Assembly: GCF_036884655.1 (NCBI RefSeq)
Contig: NC_088339.1
Location: forward strand, 31,333,001 to 31,397,000
Length of the DNA stretch: 64,000 nt
Direction of reading: 5' to 3'
Source: Musa acuminata AAA Group
Lineage: Eukaryota; Streptophyta; Magnoliopsida; Zingiberales; Musaceae
Each line of letters opens with the position of its first letter. Positions within the stretch are counted from its first letter, which is position 1. Shown here piece by piece: positions 1 through 14,625 of this stretch. The translations under genes and the position numbers were made by a program. Under the pieces are notes generated by a model that was given only the letters and a program-made list of their open reading frames with translations, ran no database searches and was not told the DNA's origin.

Positions 1-170
1 GATATGTAAATGTTTGACTAAACAAAAAAGGCTTTCTCACATCAATTAATCTCAAGAAAATGACTTTTTATAATGAATCCATGCTAATATCCTAGTGCTA
101 GACATAATAGAATGAAATTTATGATACAAGCACAGTAAATAGAGTATCACCAATGATCATATACTTTATA

Positions 171-1171
171 GGTAAAAGCAGGGGTTTAAATAGGTGCCCG
201 AGCGCTCGGGTGAGGCAAGGCGAGGCGAGGCCCAAGCACCTCAAGCCTCGACTAGGTAGCGTGCTCCGGTGCTTGGGCACTCGCATGAACCCAAGCGCCA
301 GGCACCTCGGGCGATAGCATGATTGAAACGAAGCGTTCGGTTGAACAATAGCGTAGGTGGTTCGATTGAACCAACTAAGCTTTATAATGTTACTAAACCT
401 ACACACGCAAACCCCACCCCCCGCACGAACCCAAGCCATAAACCCTACTTCGTGCGTAGCCGTTGCCTTCACCATCATTGCTTCCTCTACTGCTGCCACA
501 GCCATCGATGCATAGGACCAATGTTTCTTCTGTTGCCGACGGATGGGTCTAAAGGTCTAGCTTTCATGTGCAGTTCCTTCCGTCGCAATGCTTCTGTGTG
601 CAGCTCCTTCCACTATCGAGAGAGAGGACCGTAGCTTCCTCTACCACCAACGGATACAATTGAAGCTTCCTCTGCCCATGATCTCACCGTCCATAGCTTC
701 CGCCGTCGTCGCTATCACCATCTGAAGCTTTCTCTATCGTTGTTGCTGCCATCCGTAGCTTCCTCCACCGCCTTTGTTGTTCTCTGAAGCTTCCTCCATC
801 GTTGCTACTACCGTCCACAACTTCCTCCGTCGCTATCACCTTCGTCCGAAAGTTCCTTCGTCATCGTCACCCTCTCCTTCCCCACTTTCCATCGTCAGTA
901 AATCTTTTCTCTCCTCTAACTACTGTTAACAATAGATTAAATGCTGTTGACAATAGATTATTAACTACTATTATCATATAATAATCTATATTTAGACTTT
1001 AGCCCTATTAATCTCTACTTATTAATTATATTTTATATTTTTTTATATTTTAATATTTTAGAACATCTCGCTTCTCTCGGGTGGGTGCCTAGGCGAGCGC
1101 CTAGCGCCACGAGCATTTTCGGACCTTGATGTCTTTTGGCGCCCAACATTTTTTAAATCATTGGGTAAAAG
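171..1171 (+). mobile_element. Non-autonomous hAT-type DNA transposon, copy 1, with 8-bp target duplication
   Basis: The element runs from 179 to 1163 (985 bp). It is flanked by a perfect 8-bp direct repeat, GGTAAAAG, at 171-178 and 1164-1171. The ends form an imperfect inverted repeat: CAGGGGTTTAAAT on the left and CAATGATTTAAAA read inward from the right. An 8-bp duplication and CA-G ends are the hAT superfamily signature. Inside the ends lie GC-rich palindromic blocks (CCCGAGCGCTCGGG near 200, and a GCCTAGGCGAGCGCC block near 1086), then a C/T-rich middle, then an AT-rich tract before the right end. No transposase is encoded, so it is non-autonomous. A relative in the opposite orientation lies at 60038-60888. 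Orientation is assigned arbitrarily. Confidence 0.82.
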
Positions 1172-1275
1172 AATACATTAACTTTTCTATGAAAGTGAAA
1201 AGAGCGCAGCATGATAAGGGCCCTGAAAAAATAATGCAACAATGAAACAATAATGCAACAACAATGCACACGTAC

Positions 1276-2922
1276 CTCTCGTGGAGCCAACTGCTCAGCG
1301 TGCAGACGAAAAGTAAATGAGAGTAAGCTCAGCTGAAATGAGATAGGAAGAGTGAGAAATCTTGATAATAACAACAAAATTTTATATCAATCATAATAAT
1401 ACCTCTTGGAAAATCTCATCCTCTGGCTTGATATAAATTATGGGGTCACTGGAATCACAGTTAACTTTTGCCTTCCGTTGATTGGCATTTTTATCCTGAA
1501 GTCAAGAATGGTAAGACGAAGATCAGAACTCTGCACTCAGTGGCACAAATAAAATGTAGCTTATGGCTACATTCTAAGCATGATCTTTTTTTAGTTCTAG
1601 AGATTGGCCCAAAACAGAATAAATCTTTCATTCTAACTCTTATATTATCATTTATTTTGAGAAGGTGGGATGCAAAATTTTGCTAGATTTGAGCTTAGGT
1701 AACTGCAGGCCTTTTAAAGGGATTAAATTCTTATCATAAACTAAACCCATCTTGACAAATGGCCAATAAAAAACCACTCAACAGCAAAAAGGAAGACAAC
1801 TAATGTACCTCAAAGATTCTAGTAACCAGTAAATAATACTTGAAGCGGAAGAAATCCTGAAGCTCCTTTGTGGGCTGAAAGAAACAAGTAAATTTGCAAA
1901 GCCATTGCAGAAGATTCAAACAAAAAAAGCACAAATCCACATCTAAGCTATTGCAAAATAGCATATTGATTGTTATACAACCTCGTCCTCTGTTGCCCAT
2001 GAGACCTCATCAAACAATGCATCGTATAATGGAGGCACTAATTGGTAGGGGCAGTTTACGAAGCGCTGAGAAACCAAAAGTCCCACGTCAGTCACTCGTT
2101 CTTCCAAAAATGGTTTCAGCCTCTTCCTTAAGCCCTCGTCAGGGCATACCTGCAGTAGATACTCTTTGAATTCTTTCATGCATTTATGGCCCTGGAAAAG
2201 ATAAAGCTCATAATTTTAGAGCAAATACTAACATAGTGATGGTAAGAAAAGCACAACATATTTTTGTTAACGTTGACCTCGTATCTCCCCAAATTAAGAG
2301 CACTGATTAGAGCAAAAGGGCCAGCGTCGTCATCACCATCCCCGTTCCCGTCTCCCGCTTCGTCATGTTCGTCCAATTTAACGACAGTTCCGACCGTCGT
2401 CTGCTCCAAGATCAAATCTACAAAGCCACTGAGATCCCACTGTTTATCGTCGAGGTAATTCCGGAGAAGGAGCTTCACTCCATTGAAATCCCCGGGCTTA
2501 GGGTCGAAGAAACCGAAATCGGCTTGCATCATATCAAGCTTAGCACCAAAGAAGATCACATCTTTAACTTCACAATCAAACCAACAAATCAGGCTAAAAA
2601 CGTGAGCAAGAAATCTTCTTACTTCTGCTTCCTCGTCGTCCTCTTGCTCGGACTCAACCCGTTCTATCTCGCTGGACGGTTTCAGCTCGACGATTCCATC
2701 TTCCAGTTGAGGAGAGACAAACGGATCGTGTCAGACGTCAATATCAAAAACCCTAGGAGGGAAGAGAAGAAGCAAAGCACCTTCGGGTTTGGAAGAGGCC
2801 GAGGGGTCGGGAGAGGGGGCGGAGTGGGAGAAGAGGAGAGAGCGGGCGAAAGAGGAGAAGCCGAGAAAGGGCCGGGGCCTCGAGAGGCGGCGCCGCTTCT
2901 CGGGTCGCTGGCGATGGCCCAT
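1276..2922 (-). CDS. BCCIP: BCCIP homologue (BRCA2/CDKN1A-interacting protein family), 3' end incomplete
   Basis: Seven coding exons were built by hand: 2922-2781, 2699-2623, 2538-2278, 2191-1982, 1874-1809, 1495-1403 and 1332-1276. All join in phase and encode 302 residues. Family-typical segments are QADFGFFDPKPGDF, LLLRNYLDDKQWDLSGFVD, EQTTVGTVVK, DVGLLVSQRF, LFDEVSWATEDE, FKYYLLVTRI and YIKPEDEIF. The family is nuclear and linked to DNA repair, cell-cycle control and ribosome biogenesis in animals and yeast (Bcp1); the plant role is less clear. The start gives an N-terminus with a GFSSFARSL segment like plant homologues. Homologues carry about 30 more residues in a last exon that I cannot find, so it probably lies beyond base 1. 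A transposon (179-1163) sits in this terminal part. A fallback exon at 1222-1187 would add 11 residues and a stop. Confidence 0.85.
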
Positions 2923-3427
2923 CGTGTGCTCCGCTCCGCCGCCCAGCCGCCGGGTCTAAGGGACGCCGAAGGTTTGCGTTTAATTCTCGCGAAGAGGGTT
3001 TATAGGAAGAGAAAGGGGGCGCGCGGAAGCCGTCAGCGATGCGGTTCGATCGAACCACTCACGAACCCGAGATGCATAGGGTCGGACCGACGAGTTCGAT
3101 TTCGGATTGGACTCGTTTGGTTTGGCTTGCTTCTTTCGTCAACCCAAAGGCCCGCTTTTATAGTTGATATTAGTTCTATCAAATGGCGACACAGACAAGA
3201 GTTGATTCACAATAACAGGAACAAAAGGTGAGGCTCGAGACACATAAAGACCATACCAAGACCACCAAGAAGACTTAATATGATGCTGCAGATCCGGGCC
3301 GAACTCTATTTCACATCAGTTATTACAGTATGGTTCCCAGTAGCAAGTATAATAATAAGCTGGAAGCAGGAAACAACTAATGTTTCCATAGCAACTAAGA
3401 CAACAGGGAGTGATGAAATGTCCTCAA
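2923..3427. other. Spacer between BCCIP promoter and CCT 3' end
   Basis: Upstream region of the BCCIP homologue (minus strand), moderately GC-rich near 2,930-3,120, then ordinary sequence toward the CCT 3' region. No gene, clear TATA box or mobile element was recognised. Confidence 0.5.
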
Positions 3428-3705
3428 TGGAGGTTTCACTTCATACAAACAATTTTGATGTACGAGTAAGTAATTCTAACAGCTTGTTCAAATAAGAAGA
3501 AAAAGCTGTGGCAGTAGTCTGAGTCATGTAGGCTTCATCCTGGTGAACAAGAATCAACACCTAGGATGAAGTTTCACTTCACACAGACAATTTTGATGTA
3601 CTAGTAAGTAATTCTAACAGCTTGTTCAAACAAGAAGAGAAAGCTGTTGCAGTAGTCTTGAGTCATGTAGGCTTCATCCCGGTGAACAAGAATCGACACC
3701 CAGGA
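3428..3705. repeat. 139-bp tandem duplication downstream of the CCT stop codon
   Basis: Two adjacent copies, 3428-3566 and 3567-3705, align over their whole length with a few substitutions and one single-base indel. Shared landmarks include AATTTTGATGTAC, AGTAAGTAATTCTAACAGC and AGTCATGTAGGCTTCATCC. The array starts 46 bp past the CCT stop codon, so it probably lies in the 3' untranslated region. It has no coding potential of note. Confidence 0.9.
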
Positions 3706-3750
3706 ACTAAAGCAGTGACTTCTCAGAAGTAGTCATGAAGCTACTGAATC

Positions 3751-7745
<3,995 letters not shown>

Positions 7746-7891
7746 CGGAGATGTTCGAGCCCACCACCTACCAATCCAGGAGACAGTGAGTCCCGGCGCG
7801 AGAATCCCGAGCGGCACGGGCGGTATGGAGATAGAGAGGGGGGGCGGGAGGACTCGAAGAAGAGCTTTGGAAGGGGAGGTGAATCGGCGTT

Positions 7892-7902
7892 GTATATATA
7901 TA
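7892..7902 (-). promoter_or_regulatory. TATA-like element of the CCT gene
   Basis: TGTATATATATAC lies about 150 bp upstream of the chosen CCT start on the minus strand and next to a short CA repeat. It is a plausible core promoter, inferred from position only; the tract could simply be a microsatellite. Confidence 0.45.
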
Positions 7903-7919
7903 CACACACACGCCCTTAA

Positions 7920-9779
7920 CCATCACAGTTCGCCGGTGAACGGAAGTCCCAAATTAGCAGCCAATTGGGTTTGGGATTTGGCATTAGCGTTCCTTCACGT
8001 CGAGAAACGAACGCGTCAATCGTTACGCGCGTCTATATATCGTAGAAAGTTTGTTTGGTCGCACATTTATGGATGTTACACTCGGTTCAACTATACTAAT
8101 ATTGTTTGTTAGATTCCATAGTCTTATCATTGACCCAATTTTGACTCATGCGTTTTCTAATCATCCCTTAGAAATATTATAATCTTTAAAGCCCAAGTTA
8201 TTTAAAGATTTAATAAATCTAAATTGATGATATAACTCAAAATAAAAATTAATTAAGAAAATAATGATGTAACCAACATCTCAATATTATTTCGACACCT
8301 CAATATGAAGTAATTGATACCTATATCTCGATATCAGATCCACTACATCTATTACGTGTGATTCAATTCAATATACGTTTGTAAGTATAAAGATATAAAT
8401 TTAAATAAAAAAATTAAAAATAATAATTAACTAACACATCGATATGATCGACACCACATATCTAAATTATTAACATCTTGATATTAGATGATTGAAATCT
8501 TGATGCTAAATGATTAATATGTCGGGGCTATATCTACAACATTTGTCAGACCCAACATCGATACACATCTATGAATATAATAATCATAAAATCATATTAT
8601 GAAAATCCCTATAGTGCATCATAAAATAGAGAACAATTCTCACTATATAAATACTATATAATACTATAATATATAAATAAATATAAAATAAAATATTTTT
8701 ATATAAAAATAAAGATGGACAGATACATGATTCAAACTTATGGTCTATTTTATAGTAACTGCTTAAGCTATGAGAAAAAGATCTAAGGTATAATAGGTTT
8801 CAGCATAATTGTCTTACTCCCCATGCCAGATAAGATTCATCATCATGCTATTGAAAAATTATCTGCAAAATAATTTGTGAAAGGGAATAATAAACAGCGT
8901 TCTTGAAGTCAACGGAGAGTCCCGCAGTTTTTGCCTGTTGGATTGAGTTGACAAAAATCATGGCTTTACCTTCTTACTGGAGCCACCAAGAACGACCACC
9001 AACGAGGCAAAAATTATAGAGAAAAATGTAATCATCTCGTGGAGAACTGAAAAAGAGAAGGTAAATCTTTTGAGCAAAAGAACAGGCAATTTACTGCATC
9101 TTATTCTGGTTCTGGATTCAAAGAGTAACACATCTATGTTATTAGGAAAGTTATGATAATTTAATCTGTTGTGAATCCTGTATTCTGAGGTACCACACTG
9201 CAACAATGAGAGCCAATGACAATCAATTAGAATTTTTTCTTATCGAACCAACTATGACATAATGACATGGAAAGTGTTTCAGAACACATCAAGGAATCTT
9301 TAGTTTGCTCATCCAATTAATCTCACAACAATTCATCAACTGAAAAAAAAAATCAATCAGTTACAATGTCCCACTATTCGGGAAAAGAACTTCTCCAATA
9401 TGTCCATATACAAAGAATAATCTTATACATGTTGTGAGGCAGTGTTGGGTCTGCATAGGGACAGCTGCTAAGCAGGAAATCATTTTTGCAAACTCAATCC
9501 ATTGGTCCATTTAGTGAATAAAATTGCCTCCTTTATAGTCAATGAAAGAAATTTGAAGTCCATGGAATAATTATTGACATCTTCCAGCTGCTAATAATGT
9601 CTGCATGTCCAATGAGTTGGAATATGAGAAAAGAACAAATAAATATACTAAATCAGTTCCCTGTCTCAAACAATCTTCAGCTGTACAAAGGATCATGTTA
9701 TACTCGGGCTGTCACAGTTTCAAAACTGGGTACTGCCAGTGATTATAAGCTGCAAATGCATGAAATTGATGTTTCAGTT
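7920..9779. other. Spacer between CCT promoter and PPR 3' end
   Basis: AT-rich, especially 8,150-8,720, where short phrases such as ATCGATAT and CATCTTGATATTAGAT recur and suggest old repeat debris. The last 200 bp or so probably hold the PPR 3' untranslated region. An 82-codon frame near 9,000-9,200 on the minus strand shows no family resemblance. No gene is supported. Confidence 0.5.
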
Positions 9780-11924
9780 TCAATCTACTGTTGCAGTCAT
9801 GCTCATCAGACTATCAGACTTTTCCTGCTTCATGTGCAAAGAAAGATACCCAAGCCATTCATGTATAAACTCAGCCTGTGGATGTGAGTCATCTTTCACA
9901 AAGAACTGGTGAATTCTCTTTTCAATCTCAATCCAGCTGCAACCAGGGTTCTTCTTCAATCCTCTCTCTTTTACAGTAGCACGGACCTTGCGCACATCAT
10001 CCCATCTCCCAACAGACGCGTACATGTTTGCTAAAGTCACATAAGTAGAGTGATCATCTGGATCTACCTCAACAAGAAGCTTGGCAACTTCCTCCCCCAA
10101 TTCCAAGTTCCTGTGCAAACTACAAGCCGAGAACAACGAACCTAACAATCCTGCATCAGCTCTTATCTCAGGTGTGCTTTTCTTCAGTACACTATAAGCT
10201 TCATTTAGCCTACCCGAGCGTCCCAGGAGATCTATCAAGCAGGAGTAGTGTTCTATGTGGGGTTTGATTCCATATTCATTAGTCATTTGATCAAAATAAA
10301 GACGACCTTCATCAACCAGTCCTCCATGGGAGCAAGCAACGAGAACTGCAAGGAATGTGACATGATCCAGTTTTGCATTTACTTTCTGCAATTCGTGGAA
10401 GAGCTTGAAAGCTTCAGAGGCCTGGCCATGGGAGCCATAGGCCATGATCATGGAAGTCCAGGACAAAATATCCTTTGTAGCTAACCTGTCAAAAACTTCT
10501 CTTGCTTCGCTAATGGCTCCACATTTTGCATACATGTCGACAAGGGTGCACATGACTTTCTCATTGCACTCCAGACCATGGTTGCTAATTTGCTTATGGA
10601 TCTCTCTGCCCTGCTCCAAAGCTGCTAATTGAGCACAAGCAGATAGAACACTGATAAAGGTGATAGCATCTGGGCTGACCCCATATACTCTCATATCATG
10701 GAAGAGCTCGAGAGCCTTGAAGAAGCAGCCTACCGTCACATACCCTGAAATCATCACGTTCCATGAAACCACATTCGACTTTGGCATCTTCTCAAAGACA
10801 GACTCTGCATGCCGAGCAATTCCACATTTGAAATAGAAATCTACAAGAGAACTAACAACAAAAATATCAGCCTCTATACAGTTCCGTACTATGTAACCAT
10901 GAATAAACTTTCCATGTCGTGAATTAGAGCTTCTCGAGCAAGCCATTAACAAGCAGCTTATAGTGGTTGAAGTGGGCTTAACACCTTCCATGGTCATCCT
11001 CCTAAAAAGAATCAAACTCGAATGGCTATCTCCTGCCGAGGAATACCCGCCAATGATTGAATTCCAGGAGACCACACTCTTACTCGGAATCCGCTCGAAG
11101 ACATCTCTGGCACTCTCCAAGCAACCACATTTGGCATACATGTCAACGATGGCAGAGCTGATGAAAGCATCCAATTCGAAACCACTCTCATTCAGCATCT
11201 CATGCATCTTCCTCCCCCGTTCCAAATCCTGGAGCCGACCACAAGCGGAGAATGCAGTCGTGTACGTCACACAGTCCGGCTCAAAACCGCATCTATTCAT
11301 CTCCTCGAACAACTCCAGCGCTTTCGACGCCTGACCGGACTGGTAGTAGCAGGACATGACCGTATTCCAGCAAGCCGCATCCTTGTGGGTCATTTCATCG
11401 AACAGCTGGATCGCCGACGAAAAGCGATCGCATTTCGCATACATGTAGACCAAAGAGCTCGAGATTACGACGTCGGCCGCAAAACCGGACTTCATCAGGC
11501 CGGCGTGGAAGACCACGCCGTTTCGTGCGGCGCCTAATCCGGCGCACGCCTTGATAGCGCTCGGATAAGTGAAGGCGTTGGGCTTGAGGCGGGGGGAAAG
11601 GAGCAGCAGCTTCTGGAAGAGACAAAGCGCTTGTGCGTGCAGCTGGCGCTTGGAGCAGACAGAAAGGAGAGCATTCCATGGGGAGACGTCGTCGGAGGTG
11701 TTGGATTCGAGGACCTTGAGGGCGGGGTCGAGGAGGTGGAAGGAGAGGTAGAAGCCGACGAGAGCTCTGCAGAGGAGTGAGTTGGACTGCAAGCCGAGCG
11801 AAACAGACTTGGCATGGACGAGCTTCCCCGAAGCCAACGACTGGGCGTTGGTGGTGGCGGTGGCCGCTGCGGTGTTGCTGCGGCTGAGAGCTTTGAGGAC
11901 AGCCGAAAGCTTCTGAACGACCAT
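9780..11924 (-). CDS. PLS-class pentatricopeptide repeat protein, E/E+ subgroup (At5g27110-like)
   Basis: An intronless 714-residue protein starting at ATG 11924; the frame extends 14 codons further upstream but only from a TTG. It has more than a dozen tandem PPR units with typical wording such as SLVYMYAKCDRFSSAIQLFD, SWNSIIGGYSSAGDS, TLVDMYAKCGAISEAREVFD and IEHYSCLIDLLGRSGRLNEA. It ends in an E-type region (YVTLANMYASVGRWDDVRKV, then PGCSWIEIEKRIHQFF) and lacks a DYW cytidine-deaminase domain. By resemblance over its full length it is a probable orthologue of Arabidopsis At5g27110. Proteins of this class bind organellar RNA and usually help C-to-U editing in mitochondria or chloroplasts. 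Its target and organelle cannot be read from this sequence. The 5' side faces the 6PGDH gene head to head. Confidence 0.93.
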   Translation of the reverse strand: MVVQKLSAVLKALSRSNTAAATATTNAQSLASGKLVHAKSVSLGLQSNSLLCRALVGFYLSFHLLDPALKVLESNTSDDVSPWNALLSVCSKRQLHAQALCLFQKLLLLSPRLKPNAFTYPSAIKACAGLGAARNGVVFHAGLMKSGFAADVVISSSLVYMYAKCDRFSSAIQLFDEMTHKDAACWNTVMSCYYQSGQASKALELFEEMNRCGFEPDCVTYTTAFSACGRLQDLERGRKMHEMLNESGFELDAFISSAIVDMYAKCGCLESARDVFERIPSKSVVSWNSIIGGYSSAGDSHSSLILFRRMTMEGVKPTSTTISCLLMACSRSSNSRHGKFIHGYIVRNCIEADIFVVSSLVDFYFKCGIARHAESVFEKMPKSNVVSWNVMISGYVTVGCFFKALELFHDMRVYGVSPDAITFISVLSACAQLAALEQGREIHKQISNHGLECNEKVMCTLVDMYAKCGAISEAREVFDRLATKDILSWTSMIMAYGSHGQASEAFKLFHELQKVNAKLDHVTFLAVLVACSHGGLVDEGRLYFDQMTNEYGIKPHIEHYSCLIDLLGRSGRLNEAYSVLKKSTPEIRADAGLLGSLFSACSLHRNLELGEEVAKLLVEVDPDDHSTYVTLANMYASVGRWDDVRKVRATVKERGLKKNPGCSWIEIEKRIHQFFVKDDSHPQAEFIHEWLGYLSLHMKQEKSDSLMSMTATVD

Positions 11925-12620
11925 CGGCGGCCAACAAATCGCCTCACGCTTGACGAAAGCCGCCAACTTTTTGATCCGCTCGGTCAGTCAACACTAGAGA
12001 CTCAAGTCTGCTCACCGCGAATGGGAATAAGACAACAAAACATGAAAATTCCACAGCTTTGGACTTACACTGGACCCGCTTCATGCACCCAGCAGCAGAC
12101 GGTTAGACCACAGGAGGTTTCGAAACTCACCTGGCAATTTGAGCCGACCTAAACCGGCCTATCCGGACACGCGTTGGGTTAAGCGATCAATGCGCCCGAA
12201 TCTACATGCAACCTGAGTCGGTGCAAGCTCGGTTCGATCTAACCATGTCATTGACCGGTCCGATTGAAATGGCTCCGAACCAAACCCATTGTGAATCCAA
12301 CACAACCTAGTCAGGCTCAACCAAGATTGGATTGGTAAGGAGACGAGGGATGACGATTGGCAGAAAGCATGGGACCCATGTGGAGCCACAAGCGGGGTCC
12401 GTGGGACCCATGTCGCACCTCCACAAAGGAAGGTTTACCCAATGGTGACCCGACCATCAGCCCACCTACCTACCCAACCAACCCCAGCCGTCAGTGAGTA
12501 CCAATTGTTATGCACGAATCACGATATTTTTCTTAATCCAACAATTGGTGTTCGTAGGGAGAGAAGAAAAAGGGAAAAAAAAGGAAAGAAAATAAAAGAG
12601 AGGAGTTGGTTGGGCTTTTG
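11925..12620. other. Head-to-head promoter region between PPR (-) and 6PGDH (+)
   Basis: About 700 bp separate the PPR start codon from the 6PGDH TATA box. The region is of mixed composition with repeated short blocks such as GACCCATG and CCGGTCCGATTG near 12,250-12,430. It must contain both promoters unless the PPR gene has a distant leader exon. Confidence 0.5.
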
Positions 12621-12625
12621 CTGTC

Positions 12626-12634
12626 TCTATAAAA
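12626..12634 (+). promoter_or_regulatory. TATA box of the 6PGDH gene
   Basis: TCTATAAAAT is a near-consensus plant TATA box. It is followed about 30 bp later by a leader rich in C and T. The first exon is non-coding and would end between about 12,730 and 12,835. The call rests on sequence and position. Confidence 0.6.
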
Positions 12635-14339
12635 TCGATCGCGTTTGTTCTAATAGGAAGAAGAGAAATATAAGGGATCCTCTCGCTCCAAACCAAACTG
12701 GTCTTTGTTTGCGGGGAGAAACATCCATCAAGGTCTGGGCTTCTCTTCTTTCCTGATCTACTATCGTTCCTTGTCACGAGACAAATCTTTACATCGATTA
12801 CTGTTTCTTCTGCCTTGTGTCTGAAAATTTTGGGTAGATCTGCTATCTCAAATCTCTGATGGTTTATATGTAGTTTTTTTTTTTCTGTGGTTTACCTGGT
12901 GGAAATATCCAATTTTTGTGTGTGATGCAAGACTTGTCTTTTTTCAGGATATCATGCATTAGATTTGTGGATGTTGAATTTGTTATCTGTAGCGCCTGTG
13001 GAACTTGTGTAATTAGAATGTTAAAAAATCGATTCATGCTGCTGTCCTGGAAGGCAGCATGTCCATGATTTAGGGAGATTAGAACCTAGATGTGGGTCCA
13101 AATGACAATAAAGTTGTGATCTTTTTGTCTTCGGGTGATCCAAGACAAACAATCAAGGTTGGATTCATCTGTTCACCATTGCAGGGAGTCCGCCATAGTG
13201 ATTCTTGCTTATTGTATTTTCCACACTTGATAATCTGGTGGTGCTTTTATTGCTTCTCTCATGTATTCGTTGGAATCATTTGTTTCCGGTGCTTTTGTTT
13301 GGGATTTATGACAAAGAAAGTGTTGGACTTTTGGTCCTGACAATTGTGATTTGTTCATGGTAGTAGCATGTGGAACATTGATCTTGTGCAACTAATTTCT
13401 GTTATTGATCCGCTGAATTATGTTTCGTTGCACCAGTCAGGCATTATTAACCTAGTGGTTGGTTCCCCCATATATCTTGCAAAGGTTTTGGGTGTCATCA
13501 CCTGTCAAGGTAGCGTAGAAGTATCCGAGTTAAGTCTGTCTTTAGGTAGGAGACTATTTTGTCAGTTAATCAAGGAATTTCCCCTCCCTGTTGTTAATCA
13601 ATTTACATATACTAATTATCAATAGGTCTTTATTTTTCAAAAATTTGCTTGATAAGAACTTAACTATTTGCTTATAGTCTTTATGCTGTAATAAGGATGG
13701 AGTTTGTCGTGTGTGAGGTTGTGATCTTTATTTAGGAAGCTGTATAGCTTGTGTATAATTGTTCCTTATGATTCTTAGACCTGTGCTACTTTTGGGAGTA
13801 TCCTTAAGGAATTCCTTTGTGCATTGTCAGTCTGGCTTATTGTAATATATACATCATCTATATATTTTTTTTATATCTTCTTTCTTAAAGTTTTTTGAGG
13901 AAGAACGAGTTAATTAAGCTTCTTCTTTCCATCGTTAAGAAATTGATGAAAAAAATTACAAAGAAATAAAAAGAGGTAGAAAAACAAGAACAGCACTTAA
14001 GGACGGTGCCTAGCCAACTTGACATGGATCATGCGATATATCTATATGGTCTAACTTTGGCTACACAAAAACCAAATTCATTTTGCTAAATTTATGTGAA
14101 TCTTTTTCTGTAAGTGTATTATCTTAATATACTAATATATTCTTCTATATTAATTAGTTTTTATTTTTTTATTTTGTTCATGCAATGGGGATGACTATGT
14201 CTTTCATTGACTGGCTACTAAAGAAATTACATTATGGTGATTGCAATGATGATTAAGTTGAGTTCATTCAGGCAAATTCTCTCAACTCTTTGGTTTATGT
14301 ATTAGATCAGAAATGGTTGTACAAATAAAAATATTAATT

Positions 14340-14625
14340 CTGATTTTTGTTGATATTAGAGGCACAAGGGTAAGAAACATAGGTAATCAAATCATCCCTC
14401 GGTGGATAATATGTTGGTGTTGTTGAAGTATGATCCTCTAGTGGGCATGTAGAACTGGAGTTGATCCAATGGTGAGTGGGTGAAAGATTGGTTATTGGCT
14501 TTGGTACATTCTCGATTTAGGATCATTTCTAGTTATGGATGATTTGATTATTCTCGGTTTAGTTGTGATTACTATTATAACGGTGATTTGGGAGCCCACC
14601 ATTTATAAGTGGTATCAAAACAATG
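14340..14625 (+). mobile_element. Possible decayed LTR end with tRNA-Met primer-binding site
   Basis: At 14610 the sequence TGGTATCAAAAC matches 10 of 12 bases of TGGTATCAGAGC, the initiator-Met primer site that follows the 5' LTR of many plant retrotransposons. The preceding 270 bp could be the LTR end. No second LTR or protein fragment was recognised, so the call is weak and the left boundary is nominal. Confidence 0.3.

Noticed and set aside
119..634. Overlapping 100-130-codon frames on both strands near the left edge
   Set aside because: They lie within or across the hAT-type element, show no family resemblance and are explained by its GC-rich composition.
2365..3231. 288-codon plus-strand frame across the BCCIP 5' exons
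   Set aside because: The minus strand carries conserved, phase-consistent BCCIP exons; the plus frame is low-complexity and lacks homology.
8958..9206. 82-codon minus-strand frame in the CCT-PPR spacer
   Set aside because: No recognisable domain, no splice partner and AT-rich composition; it is indistinguishable from chance.
11395..11947. Long minus-strand frames overlapping the PPR N-terminus
   Set aside because: They are alternative frames of the PPR gene and carry no domain; the PPR frame is homologous throughout.
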